A program made the translations under genes and the position numbers. 64,000 nt of DNA from Ziziphus jujuba (lineage: Eukaryota; Streptophyta; Magnoliopsida; Rosales; Rhamnaceae): contig NC_083381.1 of the NCBI RefSeq assembly GCF_031755915.1, positions 3,670,501-3,734,500 on the forward strand, in the 5' to 3' direction. Below the pieces are notes generated by a model that worked only from the letters and a program-made list of their open reading frames with translations, did no database searches and was not told where the DNA came from. Below, piece by piece: positions 12,132 to 24,598 of this stretch (its first letter is position 1; every line of letters begins with the position of its first letter).

Positions 12132-15022
12132 TAAATAATAATCATCTAACATAGTATACAAGGTGCACTATGGTTTACAACAAGTACAAAGTTTAATACA
12201 ACACAGAGAGATAAGAAAGAAATATTACAAGAAAAGAGAGAAAAGGGAAAAAGGATCTTCTTGGAATTCAACAATGGACCAAAAAACTCGAACTCGTCCC
12301 CGGATGGTCAATGCCTACTAACACCCGAGCCTAGGAGAACGGATTTAAAAATAAAAAAATAATGAGATGCTAATTATTCTAGTGAGTGACTCAACCACTA
12401 CATAAAATATGACATAATAAAGTAAAAACAAATAACGATAAATAAATAAATATTTAATATTTTCACTCAAAACCCTCACCATTATATTTAGTTTGAAAAG
12501 TTTTCCTTTTGAAAACTATTTTTACAAAACTCATCATTTTTATATCCGAAAAATCAAGGAAATAAATAAATAATATACAAATAATTGAAAATTAAAATTA
12601 AAATTCAAAATAATTTGATGATAAATTATTAAATTTAGAATAAAATATTATAAGGTAACACAAAATCATAAATAAAATTTTTATTAGAAAATTTTAGTAT
12701 AAAAACAAAATTAACATAATATATAAAAATACTTGTCAACTTCAAGCCCATAGCTACTACTGGATGGTCATACATACATGCATGTACAGAAAACCAATAC
12801 TGTATAGTGTATCTAAAATTATAAAAATTTGCAATAGCATAATTACCAAAATTTACTAAATTACCACTTCTTTAGCACGTTTTTCTAAACCCATAAAATT
12901 CCACAGTTTCTTTTTCATCATCATCATAAATCCAACAATTTAAATAATTCAATTTTTACCACAATAAATCCAAATTCATAAATATTTAAATACGCATATA
13001 TTTTTATGGACAACAAATTAATACGATTATTTTTCTTAAATCTGTAAAATTGATTTATGCAAAAATTACATTAAATCACATATAAGTTAATTTCACATAA
13101 ATACAATTTAAAACTTAACAATAAGATTTAACAATAAATATATATAAATAATTTCTTTAAAACCATATGATCAATTTTATATAACAAATATATTTAAATC
13201 GCATAAAATGGCATAATAAATTAAATAACAGTTTTCTTAAATTTTAACACGTATATAATATTTTTTAGAATTTTTAAATAAAACAAAAAAAAATTTATAT
13301 ATATATATATACAATGACATGAAAATAATTTAGGAAAGGAACCACTCAACTCACACACATGGATCACTCGAGATCCTTCACAGAATCAATCCCATAGTTC
13401 ACATGGGTGCCTGAAATATCAACAGCACAAGGATTACACATGGTTTACCTGGGGGAACTAATACAAACTTTGTCTAAAATATACAAGTTATATACCAAAA
13501 CAAAGCTTGTCACGCAAGGATTATAGATCGGGTCATTTCTCTCGGAGACCGAATTTGTTATGTCAGGGATTTAATCGGGAAGCTCGGGAACTAACTATCC
13601 TTGAATATCCCAATATATCAAGATTTGGACAAAATGGACTTGGAATTTGGGTTTAGGGAGGTAAGAATAAGGGGAAAGGATCAGTGGTCATGTTAGAAAC
13701 ATGCTAGAACTAAGGATTCCGTTGAGTCGATGTTGTTGCCAGTAAACCTCGCCGGTATAGGCGCTCCGACGGCCACTAGTTGTGAAAATTTATCTTAGGT
13801 AGGTCGGAGGGTGGGTAACACGGTGGTAAGGGCAGTATAACAAATGGGTGGTTGGATTGAGAGAAATGAGCAGATGAAGAGGGTGGTGCTGTCGTTGAAA
13901 ATCACTTCAATCCCAGCATGTCGTTGGCCCATTGGCTGTAAAACTTGGTCGGTCGATCGATCGATCTCCGAACAATCGACATGGAGGGTATGATATGTGC
14001 ACACAATGTGGCTGAAACATAGTGAATTGGTTATGGCCGGTTTCTCTCTTCTCTCTCCTCTTTCTCCCTCCTCCTTTTCTCCCTTCTCTTATAGCCCAAA
14101 TAGCCAGTAAAACCACCTTGTGGGTGCCAGTTTGCCCTCACTAGATTGGTTAATGATGGGCACTGTGCACACTTTTTTCATACACACAGGGATTGGTATA
14201 CGGTAAATGTAGTATTGAAAAAACTTCGCAGATTCATAACTTTTTAACCAAATGTTCAAATTAACTGTTCGGCTAGTTTATGAACTCATATTGATGAGTA
14301 CTTTACAACCATGTACAGGTCAAACCAAATTTTACAAGAATAAAAAGTCAAACATGATACTATTTGGATAGTCCAGACCATGACTTATTTTGCTTATAAC
14401 TTTCGAACCACAGCTTCATTTTTCAGTGTTGTACTAATCCATGAACTTAGGTCGATGCATGCTTCGTAACGATCCCTCAGTTAATATGAAACTCCATCCA
14501 CAATAAAAAGTCAACATGACCCCACTAAATCAACTCGATTAACTCTGTCAAGCTTGATCAATGCCCAAAAAATTCCAGTTTACTTCAGGATAGGGTGTTA
14601 CACTGTGTGTGCATATATAATTATGTAAAAAGAATATATATATATATATATATTTATATATATGTGTGTAAATGATAGGGTTCAAGCCCCAAAGGTCCTT
14701 GCATGAACACTAGCTAGTGCTGATGTCATTGAGCGGCTACTACATCATACTAGCTTAACCCAATAGATAAAAACAAACTAACAACTTCACATCCAAAAAC
14801 AAGTCTTAAGTTACAGATCAACATTTGAAAGGAAAATAAAATTACATCTCGAGAAGAAAAGACAAGGTCCCAGTTAGAAGTACTAGTCATTAAATACAAG
14901 AATTAATGCCTACAACAAGATACTGCACAAGCTAACATACTGAACATTGCCTCTAAACTGCTACCACTTACTAATCCCTCACTCGAAGTGCGCTGACAGC
15001 TAAGTACTCAGTCACCTGGAGT

Positions 15023-15084
15023 GAAGGAAGTAATATAGATGGGTAAGCATAAAGAAGGAAGTAATATAGATGGGTAAGCATAAA
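15023..15084. repeat. Perfect 31-bp tandem duplication
   Basis: A unit beginning GAAGGAAGTAATATAGATGG is present twice without mismatch, starting at 15023 and 15054. Perfect identity points to a recent slippage or repair event. Confidence 0.9.
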
Positions 15085-16543
15085 ACTAAACGGGTTGTAA
15101 CACCCAACAAAAATAATATAAATAATATAATATAATGCAGTTTGCAATATACCACTGAATTTATAAAAGAATCAAAAGCTAATCATATGTCAATTTAAAA
15201 TCTCGCAAAACAGACAAACTCTCACACCGGCAATTTGATATAAAGTTCAAAATGCTGGCTGTACAAATGCAACCTCAAAGATCAAAATGATACTAATCAT
15301 GGAATAACCCTAATAGAAATTGTTTTACAAAAGCTTGGAATCATGGTTAACATAAAAGCACTAAGCCATCATCAGATGTAAAGAACAGATCAATACATGT
15401 AAAGCACGCAAATAACTATAGACAATATCATATTCACATCATTTCTACTATTTGGCTGAAAACTCAACGCCCAAGCAGGAGGCAGCAGGCCGAGCAAGCT
15501 CCAGACCAAACACATCAGTACCATATCATCATTATTAGCATCATCTCCAGTACTTTGGCGGACTACTAAACCTCCAAGTAGGAGGAACAACTAGGTCAAG
15601 CAAGCTCTAGGCCAATACTAATAATTCAAACCACATCTCATTACCGTAAGAATGGGACCATTGATGCCATAAAAATCAATGAAATCTTAAAACTTAACGG
15701 TAAATCAATCCAAATCCTATAAATCATAAAAATCAATCCTTTACTTTTAAACTACCAAAGAGGAAAAGTATCAAGATGCTATAAATAACTCATTTTCCAA
15801 ATCCGAAAAGGGTAAGTCATTTTTGACGACCTCAAAACTCGTCAATAAATTCAAGCTCTATTTCAAAACCAAAGTGGGAGTTCAAACCATAGCCTCAAAA
15901 GCAAAGGAAATTCACGTTCACGATATCTAGTAATGTTTGGAAACTTTGAAAATCAGTAGTACACAAAATAAAGTCATAACATGGCAAAACAATACGACCA
16001 TAAACAAATAATCAAGCTATTCAACATCGAGTTCACAATGTATGGAGAACATGTATTCAAAAAGTGTAGCTCTATTGGGTAAAACAGTGAGCAATTAATG
16101 TACATTATAACCTTGTGACCGAAATCAATATGCATTTTAAATACCGCGAATGCTTGGAAATTTGAAATGATAATAATCTAATGTATGTTGCTTAAATAAA
16201 AATGTTTCAAGTCAGTAAAAACGTAAGATTATAATGCTACTCAAATACAGTACCACACGCAACTTGCTTTAGGAAATGCTAGCTTTCTCAATATAACCAT
16301 ACCAAATAATAGCAAGTAATATAATATACTTTAATCTTGTAAATCATTTCATATGCATAGGAAAATTCTTGTTTTATGATATGTTCAAGAATTTACATAT
16401 GGTATAATGTAACCAAAAAAAAAAAAAAAAAAAAAAACAATTCGAAAAATTCTTCAGTGGGGGAGATTGATCGTTTATACATAATAGCTGTAAAAAAGGA
16501 GCATGTACCAATACACACACACATATATATGTGCATACACATC

Positions 16544-16558
<15 letters not shown>

Positions 16559-16588
<30 letters not shown>
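16559..16588. repeat. (GA)n microsatellite
   Basis: About 15 uninterrupted GA units follow a TA run. Frames through it are spurious. Confidence 0.9.
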
Positions 16589-16590
<2 letters not shown>

Positions 16591-16873
16591 GGTAAAAGCT
16601 TAATAAAAGTACCACTAACTAAACTTGCAGCACCTACATCGAGTCTACCAAGGAGTAAACATCTTATCATTTAAAATGTTGCTATTCTTAAAAAGTAGTA
16701 GTTATAGCCTCAAAAACAATCGCCTTTACAAGGTGGTTCGGCATTGGTGTAGGCAAAAATTATCTTAAGGTTAAAAAATTAAATTCCTACCTCAACTATA
16801 ATATTGGTTATTTCATAACATCTACTTTGTTCTTATGATTTTTAGTTTTATATTTTATGTTACTTGAATCAAA

Positions 16874-16879
16874 TTTATT
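16874..16879 (-). promoter_or_regulatory. Possible poly(A) signal of the ankyrin/PGG gene
   Basis: AATAAA on the minus strand lies about 165 bp beyond the modelled stop codon. In DNA this AT-rich the hexamer is expected by chance, so the call is weak. Confidence 0.3.
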
Positions 16880-17044
16880 CACTTTTGTGTTTATATATTA
16901 TTTGGTATAATATATTAATTAACACACACAAATTTTTTCAAACAGAAGGTTCCTAAAGCATGAATTCAATATTAATTCAAGCTAAACTTTTTCAGCTTCT
17001 AAATGTCATATAAAACACTTTACCCTACTCAACTGCTCATCGGA

Positions 17045-17245
17045 TCAGACGGCGTTGTCGCCTTTTTCAGCTTCTGAATTGTTGGCCATTTCCGATAGTT
17101 TCGCACTTTCTTCATTTATGGAGGGAGTCTCTAAATTCACATTAGACTCTAGTAATGTTTTTAGGTTTCTTGAATCATCAAATTTTGGAGGTGGATCACG
17201 GCCTTCTTGTTCTGTGATCTCAGTGGAATTCTCTGGTTGTGAATC
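17045..17245 (-). CDS. Predicted exon 4: acidic C-terminal tail
   Basis: On the minus strand a pyrimidine-rich tract leads to CACAG|GATTC, and the frame joined in phase 0 from exon 3 stays open for 66 residues to TGA at 17045-17047. The tail is rich in Glu, Asp, Asn and Ser with no hydrophobic segment, as expected for a cytosolic tail after the last helix. The intron to reach it is 1.8 kb. The alternative is that the protein ends six bases past exon 3. Phase agreement and the acceptor support the exon; no transcript evidence is available. Confidence 0.6.
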   Translation of the reverse strand, partial: DSQPENSTEITEQEGRDPPPKFDDSRNLKTLLESNVNLETPSINEESAKLSEMANNSEAEKGDNAV

Positions 17246-20200
17246 CTGTGAATTTTATTAACAAAGAGAAAGAAACAAAAATTTTCTAAGTATAATAAAT
17301 TTTTGAGGTCCTAGGGAATCTTCTTCAATTTTTTAATCAAATTCTGTACAATTAAATTGCATAGTCAAATTGACAAAACCAATGCAAAAGTAAATATATG
17401 TACATACATATATATATATATATATATAAATAGACATATGAAACCCAATTGAGAATTCTAGAAAAGTCGTGAAATTTTAATGTCTGTTACATAGGATTAA
17501 TTAAAAATTTGAAGATTATTCAAAGACTTGATCACCATAACCAAAAAAAAATTTGAAAAAATAAAGAAAACACTTTCTCTTCTAGTAAATTTAAATCCTT
17601 AGCACTAAGGAAATGGAACATTTGACTGTATAACAACTACAAGATTTGGAAGCATTTTTAGAGTAGGCATTGAATAACAAAAAGAAACTGGAATTATTTT
17701 GTTTAAAAATTATAATCCAGGATAATGACAACTGCTCGTCACTGCTTGCCTGAGCAGTAAGGATTAATGGTCTACGTACGCCACACCAACGTTCTATGTG
17801 CAGCGCTTAAGAGTCGTGGAAGCACCATCAAAACAGCATCTATACCACCACTCCTCGATGATGTTATCCAGTTGTAGTTTGGGTTAAATGGCTGAGGTAT
17901 TGATTTGGCTAAATGGTGCCGTATAGATTTTTAGGTTTTATAATTAATTTTCTAACAAATTAATTCCAAGAAGTTAAAATTAAAAATTTAAAAATTCAAT
18001 TTTGAAGGTGACGTGAACTGCACTAGTCCTTTTTTATTTGTGTCAAAAATAAATAAAAAAATATGGACTAAATATAATATTTTAAAAGTAAAAGATATCA
18101 AATATTAAATAAATAAAAATTATAGCTCCAAACAAAATTATATGATTTTGGAGGACATTAATATGCAATTTGCTCATTTTAATTATTCCATAAAATTATT
18201 AGAATTTTTAAAATATTAATTTCAGTTAAATCTTTAAAATTTGCTTTTTTTGGAAAAAAAATCTTTTATAGTTTATTTACTGAAAATAATTCGTTGAAAA
18301 AAATTGATAAACTCAACAAATTTTTGTATGAAAAATGAAATAAAAGACAGCAACAGTCGACAGACATTAGAGTTTATCGTGTAAAATACCTAACAAATAA
18401 TAATATTTATAATAATTATAATAATTTAATACCAAATTGCAGAATAATATTTATATACCAGGGAGTACACGTGGCAATAAAATAATAAAACAGGCTAATT
18501 AATGTACCGAAAATGTAATGCTCACAGTTCCTCGAGGACAGCCATCCTGGATTTTTATTTTGTTTTATTTTATTTTTGGGAATTTTCATTACTTATTTTT
18601 AACGTTCTTTTTTTTTTTTTTCTTTTTTTTGGAAAACCATTTTTAATGTTCCTTGTTTAGGTGCTCGTTATTAACCGACCAAACAAAATAATAAGGAAAT
18701 AATATATATATATATATATACGAAAATTCTATAATAAAGACGGTCTGCATGAGTACCGCAATATTAATGACGATTTTTTATAGTATTAATGATGGTTTCT
18801 TAGAAAATTGTCACCAATGTTATAAATCATCACCAATACTGTAATCCGCATTAAAACCGTCTGCAACACAGGCAGACTGTATATATATATATATATATAG
18901 ATATATGTATATATAAAATTTTAAAAGGCAATATGGTGATTTTTAAAATTTTGTGGGCACAGTGAGCAAATAAGCAATAATTTAAGAGAGCACATTATTT
19001 TTTTTCCAAACCAAAAAAAAAAAAAAAAGGAAAATTTTTTAAAGCATAAATAAAATATCATACCTTATCTCTTCTCCGAGTTTTGTAAGAAAATAAAATA
19101 TGGAGGATGAGTCCTATGAAGCCCACGAAGAAGATGAAGATCTCGATGATCACGAAGAAGGGCAGTAAAAGGCAGAGAAAGCATATACAAATATAATAAC
19201 AAGCGTAGTCATTGAAATATACGAAACTGAGATGGAGAATGCAAAACAAGAAAGACACGCTGACGAAGACGCAAGAAGCAATGGCAAATGCATTGGAAGG
19301 TCCAAAGACCGCATAAATGCCTGTCATAAACGCAACCACCATGACTATCATGGCCACTATGATGAGCTTGAATGCGAGCAAGAAATATGACGAGTCCTTT
19401 GTCCGATCTTTTTTGAGTGCCAAGAACAAATGGATGAATACAGCACAGCTAGAAAGCGCCATGGCTATTGCATCCGATATAAGGAATGCCTTGAATGCTG
19501 CATTTTCGCTCAGAACTGCACTTCCAGCAGCGCGTGGTTGTGAGCCTTCGTTGCTTGGCAGGTTATCACCGCCGCTCACATAACCACCTGGTAAAGTAAA
19601 ACCAGCTGCGAATGTCACAGTAGCAATAAGGGCAGCCACTACTAGAGTCGATTCTTTGTCCAACTTTTCCATAGCTGGCCTTTTATCATCATTGAACGTC
19701 TGCAATATTTGATCAAAATTATATATACAAGTACAGTTATTCAGTAAATATATATGGTTTCTCAGCCTAAAAATTAATGATTCGGTTTGCAATTTAATTA
19801 CTCTTTGAACCACAAAAATTCTCATTCACATTGCCCCATAAGTTATTGTTTTCTTGGCTGTTTAGTTGAATCATGCATTTCCATTTGACTAATTTGATAT
19901 AGCTAATTACCATACAAAACTCATAATTTTTTTTTTTTTTGGGGAAATTGTTATATATTCTATTTAATTTAAATTTTGTTTTTATGTATTTGACTATTTT
20001 GTTTGTATTGATCGGAGAAAATTTCATTATCGGACTAAATTGATAAAATAATAATAATAAATAATAAATAAATAAATAAAGTTTTTGTAGTTTGGAAAGG
20101 AAAACGCAAAACGTGTCATGATATTAGTCACACATATACCATCTAACATACATACCTTTTTCCAAATCTTGAAAGCATTTTTGGTTTCTTCTTTAAATTC

Positions 20201-21608
20201 TATAAAATTGCTACCAAAGTATTCGATATTTCGACGGTCTCTTTTTGTGATCTTGTCGAAATCGTTGGCAGTTGTGTGGTCATCATGATAAAATTTCTCA
20301 TTGACCATTAATGATTGACAACAACCTGGAGACCATGATATAATTTCTTTTATAAACGAACGACAAATTTCGGGATCAGCTATTACTTGAAGTGGTATCT
20401 GACCATTTTCGTCTTGGATGCCTGCTGCAAATGGATCGCATTCTAACAACATTGTAATTGCACGTTTTCTTCCCAGGTTTGCAGCATAATGTAATGGAAC
20501 CCAACGTTTTTCATCATCTGCTACTCTGCATAACTCTTTCCTTCTTTCCAGAATAACATCGATTTCTAAAACAATTAAATACATGAAATTAAAAATCATA
20601 TGAAACTAAATCTTAAACATATGTATAAATAATCTTAAATATATATATATATATACCATAAAAATCGGATATTACTGCCTCATGCAGAATAGTTTTGCCA
20701 TCGTAGCCACCATAACAAGTAGATGTTGTCTGTGCATCTATGTTTTGCAACCCATTTTCTACCACACAAACAAGTCCTGCCTTGACAGCTAGGTACAGAG
20801 GAGTCTCGCCTGCTTCATTACGATCATACATGACCTCACTGTGATCTTCTTTACACAAAATCTCTGCCAATTCACGATGTTTCAACCACTGACCTGTGTA
20901 TTTGTCAAGCTTAAGCCCCATTAATATTGACTCATGCAACGCTGTGTTTCCGGCGTTATTCTTCATCCTCAACAACATCTGCTTGCTGACCCCACAGAAA
21001 CCGCTTTCACTGTCTACATGATGATCAACACTACTACCAATATTACTTTTCGCACATTGATCAATAAGTAGTTTCACGGCAGACACATCCCCGTATTTTG
21101 CTGCTATGTGCAGTGGATTTTCTCCGATTCGGTTCTGTTGCGTCAACAATGTTGGCCGCATCTCAAGGATCTTTTCCAGAAAGTTGGCTGACTTTGTTTC
21201 AGGATCAATGTCTTCTTCGGTATGATTAAGTGCAGGAATGTCTTCTTCGGTATGATTATATTCAGGAAACATCTTAGACGGTGTGTCTATCCAACTTGTT
21301 TGATTAAGTGCACGAAACATCTTAAACAGTATCTTGAACCCAATGTTCTTTGATTGTGGTTTTTCAGCAGGTAATAATCTGTTTTTGAAATGGATATGGA
21401 GGACTGTATTCCCACCTCGAGTCATTAAGCGGTGAAGACGATCTTTATGTTGTTCAAATTCAGAAACTTGGCCCCTGGCTGCTGCCTCGTACTGCTTACG
21501 ATCTATGCTGATGATACCATCTGTTTGTTGGGGGACTTGGGGCGGAATATTGAAACTCTGCGAATCCATTCTCTTGTCTATGGTGCAAAGCTTACAAATT
21601 AATTCCAT
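17045..21608 (-). CDS. Ankyrin-repeat/PGG-domain membrane protein (ACD6-like), four exons
   Basis: I model a spliced gene as join of 20657-21608, 20156-20565, 19064-19699 and 17045-17245 on the minus strand: 2199 nt, 732 residues plus stop. Every intron has GT..AG ends and all phases agree. Ankyrin repeats span about residues 65-390 (for example ENPLHIAAKYGDVSAVKLLI at 163-182). A PGG domain follows, with its LPGG signature at about 490-493, and four to six hydrophobic helices reach to about residue 660. An acidic hydrophilic tail ends the protein. Plant members of this class act in the plasma or endoplasmic-reticulum membrane and several, such as ACD6, affect salicylate-linked defence and cell death; the role of this copy is inferred from family alone. 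Start could be Met1 (21608) or Met14 (21569). No frameshift or stop was found, so it looks functional. A second, LTR-split copy of exon 1 lies at 54.5 kb. Confidence 0.85.
17246..19063 (-). other. Intron 3 of the ankyrin/PGG gene
   Basis: Predicted 1.8-kb intron, AT-rich, carrying (TA)n runs, T-runs, a foldback MITE (18729-18880) and no other coding sequence that I can support. Confidence 0.5.
18729..18880. mobile_element. Foldback MITE, copy 1 (decayed)
   Basis: It begins CTATAATAAAGACGGTCTGC and ends near AAAACCGTCTGCAACACAGG, with the internal GTATTAATGATGGTTTCTTA block shared with the copy at 29862. Both copies sit inside TA microsatellites. It is more diverged than the second copy and lies in the predicted intron 3. 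Confidence 0.7.
19064..19699 (-). CDS. Exon 3 of the ankyrin/PGG gene (PGG domain)
   Basis: The acceptor TTGCAG|ACG and donor AAG|GTATGA give 212 codons, phase 0 at both ends. The exon encodes DKESTLVVAALIATVTFAAG followed by FTLPGGY, the defining PGG motif, and then alternating hydrophobic segments. A stop codon lies only six bases into the following intron, so an unspliced transcript would give a protein ending RRRDKV. The strong donor is the reason for adding exon 4. Confidence 0.87.
20156..20565 (-). CDS. Exon 2 of the ankyrin/PGG gene
   Basis: The acceptor TTTTAG|AAATC joins exon 1 in phase and restores residues DFYEIDVILERR across the junction. The exon carries the last ankyrin repeats (VPLHYAANLGRKRAITMLL and GQIPLQVIADPEICRSFI) and a charged linker ending KIWKK at the donor AAG|GTATGT. 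It adds 137 residues including the split codon. Confidence 0.88.
20657..21608 (-). CDS. Exon 1 of the ankyrin/PGG gene
   Basis: Encodes residues 1-317 and one base of codon 318. The donor is TATG|GTATAT; reading past it hits a TA-rich intron. It holds the first ankyrin repeats (about 162-184, 218-235, 267-290, and the start of one at 304). Residues 118-134 contain NHTEEDI twice, the product of an in-frame tandem duplication (about 21219-21260) that the 54.5 kb pseudogene shows only once. Confidence 0.88.
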
Positions 21609-23892
21609 AGGCGAATAAACCTTTTCCCTCTTTTGTGCAATTAGATAGACAAGCGAGAAATCTACACCAGAAAATAGGGGGGATTTAGGGCCTGTTTGGA
21701 CAGAAAACAGTGGGTATGGAAATCAACCCGAGAAAATGGTTCTTGAAATGATGAATAAACGATATTTCTATGAAACTAAAAAGTACTAGAAAAATAAAAC
21801 TACCATACATTTGTCTGGTTGGGTCTAGTTATCTTGTATCGAGCATGGAAAAGGTCAGGGACTCACTAGATTAGGTAGGAACCTCCATACAAGCAGTTCG
21901 CCCACAAAATAAACAAATAAATAAATAAATTCTTTTATTGTTTTTCCTGTGTCTGAAGTTATAAAACAACTTGTTTTTATGGATTGCTGAAAACACAAAT
22001 TTCTACACTAACATTAATTTTTCAAGCATTGCCTAAAGTTTGTTAAGGAACAAAATAACTTGAGAGAGCATATTATATGAAATAGCATTTGTATTTGATA
22101 TTTATACATTTAAAAATAGATATTTTATATATATTTTATTTGGGGTCCAACATTCTAAGTCTAATCCATTAGAGTTTTTTTTTTTTTTTTAATTTATTTC
22201 TTTACTTAAATTTATAAAAAAAGATAACTTTAGAAACCTTACAGGTGTTTAGTTTTTCAATTTTATAACACACAAATCATTGACGATACAATTTTTTAGA
22301 GATTACAAAGAATTTTTAAAAAAGTTTTTTGTATACTAATTTTAGAGAGTAGTAATACATTTTTTTATCTAAATATTTCTGTGTTTTCTCCTTCTTTATT
22401 TTTTGTGTTTTCTTCGTGGTCAAAAAATAATACCATTTTACATACGTTTAATTTGTAAAATATAATAAATGTTTTATTTTAATGAAAATTAAAATATTGC
22501 AATATCTTATTTTACATATAATATTATTTCGTATAACTTGATTGGCTAAATCCCTAAAATTTATGCCTGGCTTTGCCTCTGAAAGTGTTTACAATTAAGT
22601 TCATGAGCAGAATAATCTGAAATTTCAAACATGTATAAAGTGTTTTTCTTTCCTAAAAAAGAATTCTTTGGTGCTACATTGGAATTAGCTGGGGAGTTCA
22701 CAACTTCATTATACACATAATTGATTGAGCTCATGTTCTAACAATACATATAAATGGCCATTCGGCCTTGAAATTTTAGAGACGAAAAGAAAAAAAAAAT
22801 CAACGTTGCTACTAAGACAATGATCGGTATATTTATTATTTTTCCCTTATCTTCGTGTCAAAAGGAAGGGAGAAAAAAAATGGTAGGGTAAATAAATAGA
22901 AATTTGTATTTAAATGAGATGGTGGGAAGTCTACATCATTAAACAATGCATTGAATACAACCGCGTCTTTTGAGTGGGTAGAGCGTGGCACCATCAAGCT
23001 TCCGACATTGACCTTAATCTGCAACAATCACGTGTATAATGCTGTTAAAGATAAGTGGACCCAATTGACGACAAATAGGAGTTGTACTATTTATCAGTAC
23101 AAAAGTATCAATAAAATTCAGATTTAGATGATAAATATTAATTTAAATATTAATTAAATGTATTTTATTAAATGTTTTTATTCCGTATTGATTTTTTATA
23201 ACAGAAATATAATTTTAGAGTAGCCAATTAAACTAAACATATGGCATATGATTCTATAAGTCATTTGCTTTTGCACTGGGTGACTCACAAGAAACTTTTC
23301 ACAACAAAAATGATTGTGGGCCCTCAACACAATAAATCACATTAACTTAGGACAGGTTTTGGTATAAGGAAAGACTATTCTTTTAGAATATGAATAGTCC
23401 TTCTATTTGGTTATAAAAGGAATCTCTCATCCATTTCCTTTTTTTGGCTATGTATAAATGTATATTTTCGTGAAATCTTTGTTTGGTCATGTTAATAGAT
23501 TAGAAATTGTTAGATTAAATAAATATTTATTTATTTTACTTTTTAATTCTTTTATTTTAGTTTTGAAAGTTAATATTATTTCTTTATATTTATGTTTATA
23601 TTTTTTATAATTTTATTTAAAAATATTTGTTTTAATTAAATATGTAATCTATTGTTTTTAAATTTAATCAATATTTGTTATTTTTATTTTTATGTGGATA
23701 TTTTTTATTTATATATTTTTAATATACAGACAATATATAAGTTACACATTTATAGGAATTATCAATTTTGAATATAAGTTTACCCCTAAATAGGATGAAG
23801 GAATGGCTATTTGTTTAGGTTTTGAAAAAGGAATAAATATTCTTTAAAACGGATATAACTATTCTCAAAGAATTGGTATTCCCTTCTAATAA
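21609..23892. other. 5' flank of the ankyrin/PGG gene and intergenic DNA
   Basis: No second gene is supported. A block at about 21640-21800, including GGGCCTGTTTGG and GAAATGATGAATAAA, recurs diverged at about 56860-56990 next to the pseudogene, so the duplication included upstream DNA. GGGCCTGTTTGG is also a common MITE terminus. From about 23350 the TATAAGGAAAGACTATTC-type sequence looks like a TIR element, part of which (23865-23890) recurs at 31298-31336. The minus frame at 22836-23027 has no recognisable domain. Confidence 0.45.
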
Positions 23893-24207
23893 ACCTACCT
23901 AAGCAAACATTAAATTATCTTTTCATAAGAAATAGCTAGCTTTTCTATTCTTACCTACCAAATGTGCACTAGTCTTCTTTTTTTCTTTTGTTTTTTTACC
24001 TACCTAAGCAAACATTAAATTATCTTTTCATACGAAATAGCTAGCTTTTCTATTCTTACCTACCAAATGTGCACTAGTCTTCTTTTTTTCTTTTGTTTTT
24101 TTACCTACCTAAGCAAACATTAAATTATCTTTTCATACGAAATAGCTAGCTTTTCTATTCTTACATACCAAATGTGCACTAGTCTTCTTTTTTTCTTTTG
24201 TTTTTTT
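23893..24207. repeat. 105-bp tandem triplication
   Basis: Three near-identical units begin ACCTACCTAAGCAAACATTA at 23893, 23998 and 24103; they differ at only a few bases. A single unit-like sequence is present at about 32225-32325 in the related segment. Confidence 0.9.
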
Positions 24208-24340
24208 CCCTTTCTTTCTTTCTTTTCTTCCCTCCTAATGATGACATGAACTTTAGTGGCACATGCATAGAGGGGTTATGCTTTTTGTTTGTATGATAGA
24301 GAGCAAGTGTATGATGAAAAGTAAAGTTTGAAAAAGAAAT

Positions 24341-24598
24341 TTCCAACACTGAATTATTTTTTAAACTGTTTACACGTTTTTCTATTGCTACCAACTCCTT
24401 GACACTTTCCTTTCACACACACTTCTCAATACAGTATAACAACAGCTTTATGGCCTTAATCGTCTAAAATTTTCAACACTGAAATATTTTTTAAACTGTT
24501 TACTCGTTTTTCTATTGCTACCAACTCCTTGGCACTTCCCTTTCACACACACTTTTCGATACAGTATAACAACAGCTTTATGGCTTTAATGTGTTTAC
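24341..24598. repeat. 130-bp tandem duplication
   Basis: A unit starting TTCCAACACTGAATTATTTT recurs from 24471 with about ten differences and contains the shared ATACAGTATAACAACAGC block. This stretch is absent from the related segment at 32.4 kb, whose sequence passes from about 24310 to 24844 equivalents directly. Confidence 0.85.

Larger units (their letters stand above)
7287..14602 (+). mobile_element. Long-LTR family copy C (outer, interrupted by copy D)
   Basis: The start, CGTCAGGACCC, is the family TGTCAGGACCC end with one change. The sequence runs through the usual GAACTCTAGATAAGC and CTAAGGATTGGG blocks to 7532, is interrupted by copy D, and resumes at 12132 with the AGATGCTAATTATTCTAGTGA and CCTAGGAGAACGG blocks. 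It ends GGTGTTACA at 14602. Without the insertion it is about 2.7 kb. Flanks lie in TG-rich repeats, so a target duplication could not be read. No retroviral genes are present; the frames at 13795-14116 are a GC-rich LTR interior, not genes. Confidence 0.75.
14603..17044. other. Unassigned non-coding DNA with simple repeats
   Basis: No gene is supported. The stretch contains a perfect two-copy 31-bp repeat (15023-15084), an A-run near 16415-16437, a TA run followed by (GA)n (about 16540-16588), and two diverged blocks near 15470-15510 and 15570-15615 that both contain an AGGAGGNANC...GAGCAAGCTC pattern. The last point suggests a decayed retroelement. The minus-strand frame at 15390-15590 shows no domain. 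Confidence 0.4.

Noticed and set aside
14680..14700. tRNA T-arm-like GGTTCAAGCCCC
   Set aside because: No matching acceptor stem, D-arm or anticodon arm could be drawn around it.
19317..19583. 88-codon plus-strand frame
   Set aside because: Antisense shadow of the PGG exon.
22836..23027. 63-codon minus-strand frame as a gene
   Set aside because: No homology recognised, no splice context, AT-rich intergenic position.
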